A stretch of DNA of 64,000 nucleotides. Source: Bretschneidera sinensis (Eukaryota > Streptophyta > Magnoliopsida > Brassicales > Akaniaceae). Below are positions 12,458-23,869 of the stretch, piece by piece. The position numbers were made by a program, and so were the translations under genes. Below the pieces are notes generated by a model. The model was not told the DNA's origin. It searched no databases and saw only the letters and a program-made list of their open reading frames with translations. The stretch lies in NCBI GenBank assembly GCA_023935145.1, contig CM043703.1, forward strand, positions 19,703,227 through 19,767,226, in the 5' to 3' direction. Each line of letters starts with the position of its first letter. Positions within the stretch are counted from its first letter, which is position 1.

Positions 12458-15292
12458 GAAATACTACAGATACCATTAAAGGTACAGCATTTCCCAGATA
12501 GTTACCCCTTTTATTTTGCCATCTCTAGTATGTTTTTATTTTGAAAAAATATAGATCTCAATAATATATCAGTCCATCAGAATAAAATATTAGCATGACA
12601 AAGAACACAGGGAACACCCATTTAACCAGTGCAACTTATCAAACTGTTCAGAAAGTTGTCAACTTGAATTTTGCATCTCGCAATTAATGGGTATCCAACA
12701 AGCTTCATATCATCTAACTGTAAGATGCACCTCCAATGGGTTTTAAAAAAGATGAACATGCGAATTTATTTGAATTTTAGATGGCAGGCACACAACAGGC
12801 GCACCTCTATGATACATAGATAAGAGGAACAGCTACAGTACTAACAAATGAAAAGTTCTATTCTGGTATTTGAGTACAAAAATTGCAAAACTGTGCAATG
12901 AGGTTTGAGAAAAGGATGCAAAGGGAAGTATACAAAGCATGGGTAGAACATCAAAGTGAAGGGAGCAGCGTTGTATTCAGACTAAACAACAGAAAGAAAA
13001 ATCTGTAGCCAACAAAAATCTAGTGGTCTCTCCATTGGTAGGAGGAGTACATACAAGATCTCTGAGAACAAAGAACAGCAGTTGTATGGATGAAAGTTTA
13101 GTTAGTCACACAAGTTACACTAAGTACAAGACATCTTATACCTCCAACTTCAGGAAGAAAAAAAAGATATAAAACAAGGGAAAACCAACGAATGTAAGCA
13201 AACCTGGTCATTGAGCCAATTTGGATTTACAAACAAGCCTTACTGCAACAGATCTCCCAAATATATCAAAACACAACTAGTTTATAAGGAATTAAAACTA
13301 AGAAACTATTTCAACATGCAAGGAAGCTAAATTCTGCGGAAGATGAACAACTTCAGACTTCAACTTGAACAAAAATACAGTTTCCAAAATCAGTTCAGCC
13401 TAATTAAGCTTCCACTAATTAGAAAGGTTAGACTTCGTAAACCATCATATGAACATGAAAAAGATACTTTAGACTTATGTCCATCCTTAGCTTCACAAGT
13501 TCACAGATATTTACATAGAATTGGTGGCTGTGATAATTGATTACAGATAAGTAACCAAGGATCTTCAACAGTTACAAGCAGTTTGTAAAGATATTATACA
13601 AAGAAAGCTATGCCTTATGACCAAACAAAAGGAGAGAGCTATGCCATTGTTCAAGTTGGAAATTTAATCTCCATACGGGTGAGCTTGAACTCTTTAATGT
13701 TGCTTGCCCAATGGTGAATCGTACTAATGTGTATAGATTAGCCCATAATTACTAGGATCCCTATACTCCCCTTGAAACCACGATAAGGATCCTACATTTC
13801 GATTCATGGTATATTTGCGCGGCAGATCCCTAAATTTATGTTTTCTAAAATTATGTTTATTGACTTTACTATATCATAAAAACTCATGTTATCTTCTTAA
13901 CTAGTATTATGACCAACTATATTTAAATTGTATTCATAAATACATCTAAATATCTAATATCTTACTTTTATACATGTGCTCATATATAATAAATCATTAA
14001 GTCTACCCCTATTGCTTACTAGGTGGATAACGTACCAAGTTCCCGCACCCGTATTGCAAACTAGGGTGTACAAGTTTTTGGTGACAATGGATTAGCCTTG
14101 GCTGTGATATTATGGTACGGCCTAACTTGGATTCTGACTTACTTGGGCAGCTGGATCATGGTAACTGTTTTTATCAGTTTTAGTAATTGAATTAACAAAC
14201 ACCTTTAAAGGAACCATGATTTTGACTAATCGGTAAGGTCTCTTTATTTACTTTAACTGTCCTGAAAAGAAAAAGATGATATGCTTATCATCTTTGTTGA
14301 AGCTGTCCATCATTGTTAAAGCTTATTATATCTTGATTTTGACATTTTTGTTATGCTTGCCAAAGCTCAGGTTGAGCTTGTTCATAATTGGTCGGTGCAT
14401 ACTACAATTGTTCACAAGTATGACTGAGCAGAGGATGTAGTTACACAGCTCTATAACTTTTCTCCTTGGCAAATAACCAAAGCAACAATAAAATGCCACA
14501 AGAAAAATGCAGCATATGCTAAAAGGTCAAGTATTATTATCTTGTATTTGCTTTCTATTTATATACTTAAGAAACCAAAAAATTAATAGTACTAATTAGT
14601 AATGACCTATAAAACTCTCTAAAATATATGCTTAGTAAAAATTTCTGGTCAAAATAAGCTGATCATTATCAGGAGATCCCGAACTTTATTTTGTCCTTTT
14701 AAGGGCAAAAGCATTTATAGCAAAAAGATTAATGCCTAAACTTAACAAGACAAATTATCAAACAGGTTACGCACAATAAACTTTGAAGAAATATATATCA
14801 CCAAGAGGTTCTAATTATTGAAACTTCCCCAGCAAAGGACACTTGAGCTACCTATTACCGTGTTATTCAGGGTAACAGAACTATATGTTAGGATGTCAAG
14901 CCATTATGACTTGACTTCTTAATCAAACAAACCCCTATAATGGCTTCATTACTCCCTTTATCGTGATACACACATACAAGTGAATAAAACAAAAGTGGGT
15001 CAATTTTTTTATAGCCTTTGAATGGATAGCCTTTGCTTTCTGCTTCAAAAAAAAAATTTATACTTCGTAACAAAATCAAAATTAGATTTCTAGTGTGCCA
15101 AATTATGTGTAATCATAGACAAATGGACAATGATTTCACAGAAATTATCAAATGGATCATGGAAAACAAAATTCGAACAATAATGTAGCAAAATAAGTTT
15201 ATCTCTAAATTTGAATGTATTCTTAATTTGATGGAGTAGCTTTACATCACTTCCAAACCTAAAGAAAAAAGTTAAAAATAAACTTGGAGCCA
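12458..15292. other. Gene-poor region, nothing recognised
   Basis: No open frame above about 67 codons and no domain motif on either strand. The sequence is moderately AT-rich and not obviously repetitive. It could hold introns, non-coding transcripts or old unrecognised transposon interior; it would be the interior of the element proposed between about 11000 and 15712. Confidence 0.5.
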
Positions 15293-15584
15293 CAGAGAGA
15301 GAGAGAGAGAGAGAGAGGAAGAGATAGAGAGAGAACTCACTCAGAAATATCCGTGGCTGGAACTGAGTTCACCAAGAAATTTCCGTCGCCGGAGCTCAGT
15401 TCACGGATAAATAGCCGCAGCCGGAGGTTGTTCTGTTGTCTGCTAAAGGTAGTCCAGAGGGAGAAGAGAATAAACCAAACTGATCGTGAAGCAGTGAAGC
15501 AGGGGTGGAAGAATCGGACTGAATTTGGAATGGTTTTAACGGGCCATTTCGAATTCCAAATTCAAGCCTAAGCCCAAAGCCCAA
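15293..15584. repeat. (AG)n microsatellite and adjoining GC-richer patch
   Basis: An AG dinucleotide run occupies 15293-15317, followed by more purine repeats to about 15334. The next 250 bp are GC-richer than their surroundings and open in both directions (95 codons plus, 62 codons minus) without any recognised motif. On the minus strand the repeat would read as a CT-rich tract, a common feature of plant 5' leaders, so an unknown minus-strand transcript start is possible but unsupported. Confidence 0.4.
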
Positions 15585-15715
15585 CTAATGTATTCAAAAT
15601 TCCAAAATCCAAACCATGGATTTGGAATTGAATTTAAAAAAAAAAAAAAAAACATTTGGAATTGAATCTTGATTTCATAGAATTGTAATTCCGTATCCAC
15701 GCATCCAAACATATT
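15580..15715. repeat. MITE-like terminus, inverted relative to 10998-11100
   Basis: The last part, read on the minus strand, begins ATGTTTGGATGCGTGG and continues with GGAATTACAATTCTATG, matching the left segment near 11000. It is followed by ATTGTGAT at 15713-15720, as the left segment is preceded by ATTGTGAT. An A-run at 15636-15651 splits two related AATTCCAAA-rich halves. Confidence 0.45.
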
Positions 15716-15720
15716 GTGAT

Positions 15721-18700
15721 GTAAAACTATGAAGATTATACATCAATTTACTTATATAATTATTTGTAAAATTTGACATTTTATTCATAAATAGTGTAGT
15801 TTTTTTTTATTAGTGCTGAATATTAAGAGTGTGCTAACTCTTTAAATCGGTTTATCTTAAAAACTTAACTCAACCCGCTAGTGTTTAATTGGAGAAAACC
15901 TCAACTTGTAACTTAGTCAACCTAATCGAACCGATTTAATTCTTTTTTATTTTTTATTTAATTTATTTTTTTTCAAAAAAAAATAATGCTAGTATTCTAC
16001 TACGATGGCTCATCATCTACTAGTTTTGATTTCAATTCATGTAAAAAATTTATTAACATTTTACAAATCCGCGACATCGACAAAGTTCCAAAATTTATTA
16101 AATAACTCAATACAGACCAACTAAATTTAATACAAACAATAAAAAAGTAAACAAAAGTAAATTGTTCAACACTCATGCAACATAACTTTTAATATTATAT
16201 ATATAATATAAGTTACTGGATTACTCATTTAGGCTGATTTATACAAATTCAAAATTGCGATTCAATTTAAATTGTCGATTTATGTATTTTTTTCATCCTA
16301 AACCCAAACCCACACAAAAAAAAATTGACTCTTTCACACCATTAATAAAATATATGGATATAAATACTGAAATTGACAAAAATAAAAAATTAGAAAATAT
16401 AGGAAAGTGTTTAATGTTAGTTAAGCTACTTAGATTTAAAGCTATCTTAAGAATAATAATTTTTCTCGTACAGTGTAAAAGTTGATGTGGAAATTCTATT
16501 CCCAAGAAAACAAAACAGTAAAGCTCAAGTTTTTTAGTCTTCACTTGCTTTCCTTCTTTTTCTCAAGAACCAAACATCAGATTCAATGCCTGGATTTTAG
16601 GATCTTATCATCTTATAGATCCTGTCTTGTACCTCACTACGTTCAAGAGAGTATAGCAAGGCGGAGCAGTGTTGCCATAGATGATCGGAGTTCCAAGCGT
16701 ACAAAACGCACGTGTGATTATGGCTAATAAGAAGGTCATCTGTACCATCCCCTTATTGGGCCAGGATTGAACCTAGCTGGATGTGATGGGCTTAATAGAG
16801 ACCAATAGGAAAAATAATGAATGGGCTCACACAAAAATGTTTAGTGGCAGTTTCGTCATTCGTGTGATGTAGACTTTCCTCTTTTGTATTAATCAAAAAT
16901 TAATTTTTTGTCAAAAAAATTAATTATATATAATTATAAAAAATATCATAATAAAAATACTATCATTCAAATATCAAATAATAAAAATAATATATCACTC
17001 ACATCAACCAATTAAAAAGAGATTGAAAATTTTTAAATTACCCTCTTAGAATTTTTAAAAATATAAAAAAAAAAATTGTACTGTAATTTTTCGAACAAAA
17101 CAATTGAAACGAATCAAAACAGATCGAAACAAAAAATGAATCAAAATATAAAGATGTTTCATTTCGGTTTAATGCTGAAATTGAAAAGTTTCAACCGAAA
17201 CGAAACTTACAATTATGAAGAAGATTTTAATGGTAATATTAAATTTTTTACTGAAAATATAAATTTCTGAACCTCATAATTATATTAATATTTTAATAAA
17301 ATTTTAAAATTTCCATATGATTTAAACCCAACCTTTTTATAACCAAGCCAATAAATTTTGAACTATAGATTAACCTTAACGTATCTGATGTTTCATCCTC
17401 CAATTCAAACCTTTCGGTCAGCTCCAAATACTTGGGGATTGCAGTTATCGTACCAGTCGCAGCTTCATCCCTATGAGTCTGCTTTCGTTCCCGCGTCCTG
17501 ACTGATTTCCGTCTCAACAGGTGAAAAAAAAAGTGCAATACGTCAATCCCGTATCTTCTTATTTTCTAGAAAGTGAAATATTAAAACAAACCCCCTCTTT
17601 TCGTAATTAAAATTTAAAACCCCTAATTCCTCCGCGTGTGATGCGCGTGTCTACCTGATTATAACGTATGCTTTCTCTTCTAGAAAAAAAAATCTTTTCG
17701 TTTTGTTTTGTTTTGATTTTTAAAAACAAATTTCCTTGTTACGTGGCGAACTAAGCTAAAGGAACCACGAAATTAGGAAGTTATCACAAAAACAGTAGCA
17801 AAGATGTGATAACTTCGTCTTTATATTATTGTTTTGGTATCAATTCGGAAGCTTCCATCTAATCTCTTACGCTAATGTTACACACGTGAATTATAGCTCC
17901 AAACGTAGCAATTAAGTATCAAGTGGAAAACTCTGTGAGAAGCTTCCTTAGTGAAGAAGGTCAATTAACATTGACAATTATTCGTGTATATTTCACTTTA
18001 TTAAGAATTTCCTTAATTTACTTACATTGAAAGGTTAAAGAATAAAAAAGGCAATTGGATAGATACACAAAATTCTCGTGAAAAAGGTAAATAAAGATGA
18101 TTTACAATTCAGATGAGACTGTAACATGTTTAGAGATGGGAAATAAATGAGTCAGATTGATACAGATCAAATTTTACAGGTAATTAGTCGGGTATAAGTT
18201 AAAAATGTTTATTTCTTAATGAGTTTTATTTTTCGTGCCATTAGGCCTCTCTAGCACACCACTGACACTCATATGACGCACAATTATCGTACAACTAGGC
18301 ATACTTACTATACAACAATCACAAATATTACCACACAACTCATTCAAATATCAACTCATAAATAGCAACCATGCCAAATGTTGCCGTAACATTCTCCCCC
18401 ACTTCATTCTGTCGATCCCCTCATCGATGCGCAACATAAGAATTAAAACTAAGTTTTCACATAAAACTTTATGATATCTTCCACTGATCCATGTAGCACC
18501 ACGCATACCGATCTAAAGACTTACTAGTCGCTCTCTTATCTCTATGGATTTAATCGAAGATATACACTCACACTTCTGCTTCCACTTTACTTAAGCTAGA
18601 ATCCGTTATTTGCCCTTAAAAACACACGAGTTCAACAGTTAAGTGTTGTTTAGTCAAACAGTAGTTTTGGCTTATAAAACAATTTTTAATAAAATAATAG

Positions 18701-19364
18701 TGAAACTAAAAAACTGTTATATTTAATAAAACAATAATGAAAATAATTTTTTTATACAAATTCATTTAATTTATTAATTATTTTCTTAAATAACTATTTC
18801 AAAATAAGTTTACATATCCTTTGTCTATAAAAGACAAAAATCATTTTATAATCTTTCTCTAGTAATTACAAACACCCCTTAAACGTGCACAAACCCAATT
18901 CAGATCTTGGAGTGACGCCGCGATAAGATTGAATACACCAAACACATCGAAATAAACCACTTATGTAGGACTGATGTGTATATGGCCCACAATTAGGCCT
19001 TGATGGGCCACATACGATGCTTCTATAAAATTGGCCAGTGTGTGATATTTGACTCTTTGGCCCGGCTAGAGGCGGCTCCAGGTAGATATGGCCATTTGTT
19101 GTCTGCTTGACTACTTGGCCAAGAAGGAAAAATAATTTCTCCATAAGAGCACTAAGATATTAAAAATATGAATCCACCTTTTTAAGTTTTGACTAAAACT
19201 AATTAAAATAAGGCTGCTTGCCAATTCCACCAAGAAAAATAAATATATATTTTTAATTGTATGATTTATGCAAGGCAAAGATGGTTTGATTCAGTTTACA
19301 ACTGAAAACTTGCATAAATCTTCAATTAAATTTTGTCCAAAGCAATGACAAAATTCATGGATTT
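15721..19364. other. AT-rich intergenic region
   Basis: Open frames of 64-92 codons occur here (for example 16482-16727, 17293-17538 and 18866-19144) but none has a family signature or plausible splice continuation. A perfect 12-bp inverted repeat, GAAGTTATCACA at 17777-17788 against 17805-17816, could form a short hairpin. Nothing else is supported. Confidence 0.5.
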
Positions 19365-19369
19365 ATTAT

Positions 19370-19585
19370 TGTTGAATTTAAGAGAGGAAGTGAGACAATA
19401 CAAAAAGAAGAATTGTATTGAATGATGTGATTTACTTACAAAGGGAGCTATCCTATTTATATAAGCTAATAGGAGAAGCAAAGCTATACACAACCAATGT
19501 GGGATTATCCTATTTATACAAGCTAATAGGAGAAGCAAAGCTATACACAACCAATGTGGGACTAAGCCCATATAATACATTAACA
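19370..19585 (-). repeat. Copia-1 LTR (3' LTR in element orientation)
   Basis: 216 bp with TG...CA ends, adjacent to the polypurine tract. It contains an internal tandem duplication of about 60 bp: two nearly identical units each running from ATCCTATTTATA to CAATGTGGGA. Confidence 0.95.
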
Positions 19586-19597
19586 TCCCCCCTCAAA
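19586..19597 (-). promoter_or_regulatory. Copia-1 polypurine tract
   Basis: On the minus strand TTTGAGGGGGGA directly precedes the LTR start TGTTAATG. This is the position and composition expected for the plus-strand primer of reverse transcription. Confidence 0.9.
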
Positions 19598-19598
19598 C

Positions 19599-22500
19599 TC
19601 AAGGCGGTAAGTGGGAGGTGAACTTGAGTTTGGAAACCAGAGAGTGAAAGCGTCCGGGTGGATGAGCCTTAGTGAAAATGTCAGCTGTCTGATCGGCTGA
19701 ACTGACGGATTGTAGACGAACCGTATTCTGGAGAATGTGATCACGGATGAAGTGGATATCATTCTCGATGTGTTTTGTACGCTCGTGGAAGACATCGTTG
19801 TGAGCGATCTGAATAGCACTCCTGTTGTCACAGTGTAGGATAGTGGCAGCAGGAGAAGAGATACCCATGTCAGCGAGTAGCCATCGAAGCCAGAGAAGTT
19901 CTTGAGTTGCATCAGCCATGGCACGATATTCAGCTTCAGTACTGGAGCGAGCAACCACAGTTTGTTTCTTACTACGCCAGGAAATGAGAGAATTGCCCAA
20001 AAAGAAACAGTAACCAGTGGTTGAACGTCTGTCGGTGGGGTCTCCGGCCCAATCGGCATCAGAATAGGCTTGTAAAACGGGGGCAGACTGTGTTGAGAAA
20101 TGAAGCCCATGAAATAAAGTACCCTTGACGTACCTAAGAATGCGAAGAACAGCCGAGTAATGGGTGGTCCGAGGAGCGGACAAGAACCGACTGACCTGAT
20201 GAACGGCATAGGCAATGTCAGGGCGAGTGACAGTAAGATATACAAGACTTCCAACCAGTTGACGATATAGAGTGGCATCCTGAAGAGGTGAACCATCGAG
20301 TGGGGTAAGTCTGACATTCGGCTCGAGAGGAGTAGTGGCAGTGGTTGAGTCAGTGATCCCAGCCTTGGAAAGGAGGTCCGAGGCATATTTGGCCTGAGAG
20401 AGAAAAAATCCATCAGAATTAGATGAGACTTCGAGGCCAAGAAAATAGGTGAGCACGCCAAGATCTTTCATCTCGAATTGGCCACTGAGAAACTTTTTGA
20501 GTTCAGAAATACCATGTAGATCATCTCCAGTAATAACCATATCATCCACGTATAGTAAAAGAATGATAATACCGTTGGTATTATGGCGGATAAACAGAGC
20601 TGAATCATGAGCACTCGGTGTGAACCCAAACTGATGAACGGTAGTGCTGAATTTGGCAAACCAGGCACGTGGAGCTTGTTTCAAACCATATAGGGCACGA
20701 CGAAGGCGACAAACTTTGTTTCGAGGGGCATCCAAGCCGAGAGGTGTATGCATATAGACTTCCTCAAGAAGATCCCCATTGAGAAATGCATTTTTGACAT
20801 CCATTTGAAATAGAGTCCATCTTCGAATGGCGGCGACAGTAAGGAGTGTACGGACAGATGTGAGCCTCGCCACTGGAGCAAATGTCTCTTCATAGTCAAT
20901 GCCATATTCTTGAGCAAATCCCTTAGCAACAAGTCGGGCTTTATATCGTTCAATAGAGCCATCAGAAAGTGTCTTGATCTTAAACACCCATTTGCACCCA
21001 ATAGGAGTTTTTCCAGGGGGCAGATCAACAATATCCCAGGTATGAGTTTTAGCTAGGGCCTGAAGTTCTTCATCCATTGCTTTCTGCCAAAGTGGATTAG
21101 TACTAGCCTCCTTATAGGATTGAGGCTCATGCAGATGAAGTATAGTGGAAAAACAATGATAATCACAATGGTAATCAGCAAGATGAGAAGGGGGATGAGT
21201 TACCCTGGTAGATCTGCGGGGGTGATATGGAGGATGGCTCTCAGAGGGAGTTGGTGCAGACTCATCAGACATAGGAATATCCTCGGGCACGACCGATTGA
21301 GTCGGAGAGGTGAGTTCAGTTGAGGGTTCTGGAGCTGGAGCTGGGTCCGGAACGGAAGGGGTGATATCGGCTGGTGATTCGGAGGTGGTCTCAACAGTAC
21401 CTGAAACTGGATTCTCAGGAAATAACTCAATAGATGGATCAGTAAAGAATCTGGAGTTAGTGATGGTTGACATGTCAAATGACTGTAAGGAAGAGAACAT
21501 TTGATGTTCCCAAAAAATGACATGACGAGAGATACGAAGAGTTTTAGAAATAGGATCCCAGCACCGATACCCCTTATGTTCAATACCATATCCAATGAAA
21601 CAACACAGATGAGCCCTTGGTTGTAATTTGTTGTGTTCATGTGGTTTGAGAAGAACAAAACAAGCGCAACCAAAGACTCTGAGGTTAGAGTAATTAGGAG
21701 ATTTACCGAAAAGACGCTCGAATGGAGACTGATTTTGGATTGTAGCGGAAGGGACACGATTGATTGTGTACACTGCGGTTAAGGCAGCATCACCCCAGAA
21801 ACGTTCAGGACATGATGACGAAATGAGTAGAGCACGAACAGTGTCAAGAATATGTCTATGTTTGCGTTCGGCTCGTCCATTTTGTTTGGAGGTTCCAGGG
21901 CACGAGCGATGGGGAAGCGTGCCATTTTTGTGAAGTAGGTTTAGAAAAACACGGTCTTTATATTCCATTGCATTATCTGAACGAAAATTTTTGATATTCC
22001 GAGAGAATTGAGTTTGAACCATAGAAGAAAAATCAGAATATATTTGAAAGAGTTCAGATCTGCTTTTCATAAGAAACAACCAAGTATAACGAGAATAGTC
22101 ATCCACAAATATAACAAAATAACGAGCACCACCCATGGATGTATGAGGAAAAGGCCCCCAAACGTCAGAATGTACTAAATCAAAAGGTGCAAGGGAAACA
22201 GACTGACTCTCATTAAAAGGTAAAGCTGATTGTTTTGCAAGTTGACAATGAATACAATGAAAAGACTCATGCTGAAGTGATCCTAACTGACCACTAGAAA
22301 TAAGAGAACGTAGAGGGCTGGATGAAGTGTGACCTAACCGAGAGTGCCACAATTCCACAGGAGAGAGTGCTGGGATGGATGCGGCTGATTGGTTTGGTGA
22401 TGGTGATGATGGGACTTGGAGGTGAGTAAGCTCAAAGAGGCGTCCAACTTTACGGCCAGTTCCAAGGAGTTTTTCTGTCTGATGGTCCTGCACACAACAA

Positions 22501-23693
22501 CCAGTAGAAGAAAAATGCAAATCAAGTCCAAGATCACATAGTTGTCCAACAGATATAAGGTTAAGCGTAAGATTAGGAACCAAATATGTGTCAGGGAGAG
22601 ACAGATGAGAACTGTCAACATGTCCAGTGTGACTGACCAACATATTTGATCCATTGGCAGTGTGAATAGTAGGTGCATGCTCATCACGAGTTTTAAAGGA
22701 AAATATGGAGGCATCAGAAGTCATATGATTGCAACAAGCAGAATCAAAATACCATCTGGATGTACCTGGTGTAGCTGACATGGCTATATTGTTACCAGTT
22801 TTAGTTAGAGCCTCGGTAAGAATGGTGCATAAACCACTCCAATCAGGTGAAGAGCTGGATGAAGTTGGTGTAGCATCAGTGGCTACAGCAGCAGTATTCT
22901 TTGACTTGGAATAGAACCGATTGTATGAGCCTCGTGAGCGATATTGGTTCCTATTTGACTGATTTCCAGAAGGAAGTTTAGGGTAGTCTGCAAGATAGTG
23001 ACCCGGTTCTCTGCAGACTTTACATAGGCGAGAAGGACATTTGAGCAATTCATGCCCTTGTGAATGACAATACTTGCAATATAAGGGCTTCTGGTATGAG
23101 TTTGTCTTGGTAGCTTGTGTGGCAAGAGCAACGGGTGCTGCAAGGGCAACATCTGTATGAGATCCCTGTAATGTGGCGAGACGTGTTTCCTCACTGAGTA
23201 GATCAGAAAGAACGTCGTTTAAGGGAGGTATTGCGCCTCGGTGTAGGATTGAAGCTCTTACAGGTTCAAATTCCTCTCTCAAGCCCATCAGGAATTGCAT
23301 AATGCGTGTCTCAGTTCGGTACTTTCCATGAACATTGGCGTCTTTTGTGCATTCCCAAGTTGGCTCAGTGAGAGCTAACTGGTTCCACACGGCAGTCATC
23401 TGAGATAGAAAGCTATTGATAGTTTGTCCAGGTTCTTGGCGCATGCTATGAAGGATGGAAAGAAGACGATACCGATTTGAGATGTCTGCCCTGGTGTAGC
23501 GGTGTTGGAGAAGATCCCAAGCTTCTTTAGCTGTATGGAGTGTACCAAATTGAAGTTTGATTTCTGCGATAATAGTGGCACGAAACCATGTGAGAATCTG
23601 GTGATTTTTGCTATCCCAGTCCTCTAGACGGTCAACATATTTGTCAGCATCTTCATCGTCTTTCTTCTTGGGTTCAGTGATATCTCCAGTCAC
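19599..23693 (-). CDS. Copia-1 Gag-Pol polyprotein (1364-codon open frame)
   Basis: One frame carries all Copia domains in order. The Gag (UBN2-type) region covers about residues 1-200, then two zinc knuckles: CKYCHSQGHELLKC (206-219) is complete, while the second (224-237) has Tyr in place of the last Cys. The protease motif WYFDSACCNHM is near 314-324. The integrase has its HHCC finger (450-483) and the acidic triad in HSDVWGP (509-515), RSDN (571-574) and RAERKH (607-612). Reverse transcriptase shows YVDD near residue 1047. RNase H includes SSTEAEYRAM and a DNRSAI segment. The stop lies just upstream of the polypurine tract. The true Gag probably began further upstream at a Met at 23807: the in-frame sequence 23703-23807 reads like a Gag N-terminus (NYVVWAQEMSGFLRGHKL), but a TGA at 23700-23702 separates it from the long frame, most likely a Trp codon mutated to stop. 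Translation from the Met at 23693 would lose about 38 residues of Gag. Confidence 0.95.
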   Translation of the reverse strand: MTGDITEPKKKDDEDADKYVDRLEDWDSKNHQILTWFRATIIAEIKLQFGTLHTAKEAWDLLQHRYTRADISNRYRLLSILHSMRQEPGQTINSFLSQMTAVWNQLALTEPTWECTKDANVHGKYRTETRIMQFLMGLREEFEPVRASILHRGAIPPLNDVLSDLLSEETRLATLQGSHTDVALAAPVALATQATKTNSYQKPLYCKYCHSQGHELLKCPSRLCKVCREPGHYLADYPKLPSGNQSNRNQYRSRGSYNRFYSKSKNTAAVATDATPTSSSSSPDWSGLCTILTEALTKTGNNIAMSATPGTSRWYFDSACCNHMTSDASIFSFKTRDEHAPTIHTANGSNMLVSHTGHVDSSHLSLPDTYLVPNLTLNLISVGQLCDLGLDLHFSSTGCCVQDHQTEKLLGTGRKVGRLFELTHLQVPSSPSPNQSAASIPALSPVELWHSRLGHTSSSPLRSLISSGQLGSLQHESFHCIHCQLAKQSALPFNESQSVSLAPFDLVHSDVWGPFPHTSMGGARYFVIFVDDYSRYTWLFLMKSRSELFQIYSDFSSMVQTQFSRNIKNFRSDNAMEYKDRVFLNLLHKNGTLPHRSCPGTSKQNGRAERKHRHILDTVRALLISSSCPERFWGDAALTAVYTINRVPSATIQNQSPFERLFGKSPNYSNLRVFGCACFVLLKPHEHNKLQPRAHLCCFIGYGIEHKGYRCWDPISKTLRISRHVIFWEHQMFSSLQSFDMSTITNSRFFTDPSIELFPENPVSGTVETTSESPADITPSVPDPAPAPEPSTELTSPTQSVVPEDIPMSDESAPTPSESHPPYHPRRSTRVTHPPSHLADYHCDYHCFSTILHLHEPQSYKEASTNPLWQKAMDEELQALAKTHTWDIVDLPPGKTPIGCKWVFKIKTLSDGSIERYKARLVAKGFAQEYGIDYEETFAPVARLTSVRTLLTVAAIRRWTLFQMDVKNAFLNGDLLEEVYMHTPLGLDAPRNKVCRLRRALYGLKQAPRAWFAKFSTTVHQFGFTPSAHDSALFIRHNTNGIIILLLYVDDMVITGDDLHGISELKKFLSGQFEMKDLGVLTYFLGLEVSSNSDGFFLSQAKYASDLLSKAGITDSTTATTPLEPNVRLTPLDGSPLQDATLYRQLVGSLVYLTVTRPDIAYAVHQVSRFLSAPRTTHYSAVLRILRYVKGTLFHGLHFSTQSAPVLQAYSDADWAGDPTDRRSTTGYCFFLGNSLISWRSKKQTVVARSSTEAEYRAMADATQELLWLRWLLADMGISSPAATILHCDNRSAIQIAHNDVFHERTKHIENDIHFIRDHILQNTVRLQSVSSADQTADIFTKAHPPGRFHSLVSKLKFTSHLPP

Positions 23694-23699
23694 GTAACG

Positions 23700-23807
23700 T
23701 CACAATTTATGTCCACGGAGGAAACCAGACATTTCTTGAGCCCACACAACATAATTAGATTCATCCAGAACAGTAGTAATAACCCGGGGTAAGTACGATT
23801 CAACCAT
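23700..23807 (-). pseudogene. Copia-1 Gag N-terminal fragment ending in a premature TGA
   Basis: The Met at 23807 starts a 35-codon frame ending at the TGA at 23700-23702. That frame is the same as the long polyprotein frame, and sequence on both sides of the stop looks like continuous Gag (HKL, stop, RYVTGDI). Related Gag proteins usually have Trp here, which points to a single-base change. Confidence 0.75.
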
Positions 23808-23869
23808 AGGCACAAAGAGGAAGGTGAACCTCCAAGAAACCGGTGATGTGGTGATCAACTGATGATGTG

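Noticed and set aside
15284..15571. 95-codon frame running through the AG microsatellite
   Set aside because: The first third is translated simple repeat (RERERERG) and the rest has no recognisable motif.
19326..19586. 86-codon frame overlapping the Copia-1 LTR
   Set aside because: It is a translation of the internally duplicated LTR and recurs in the other LTR; it is not a gene.
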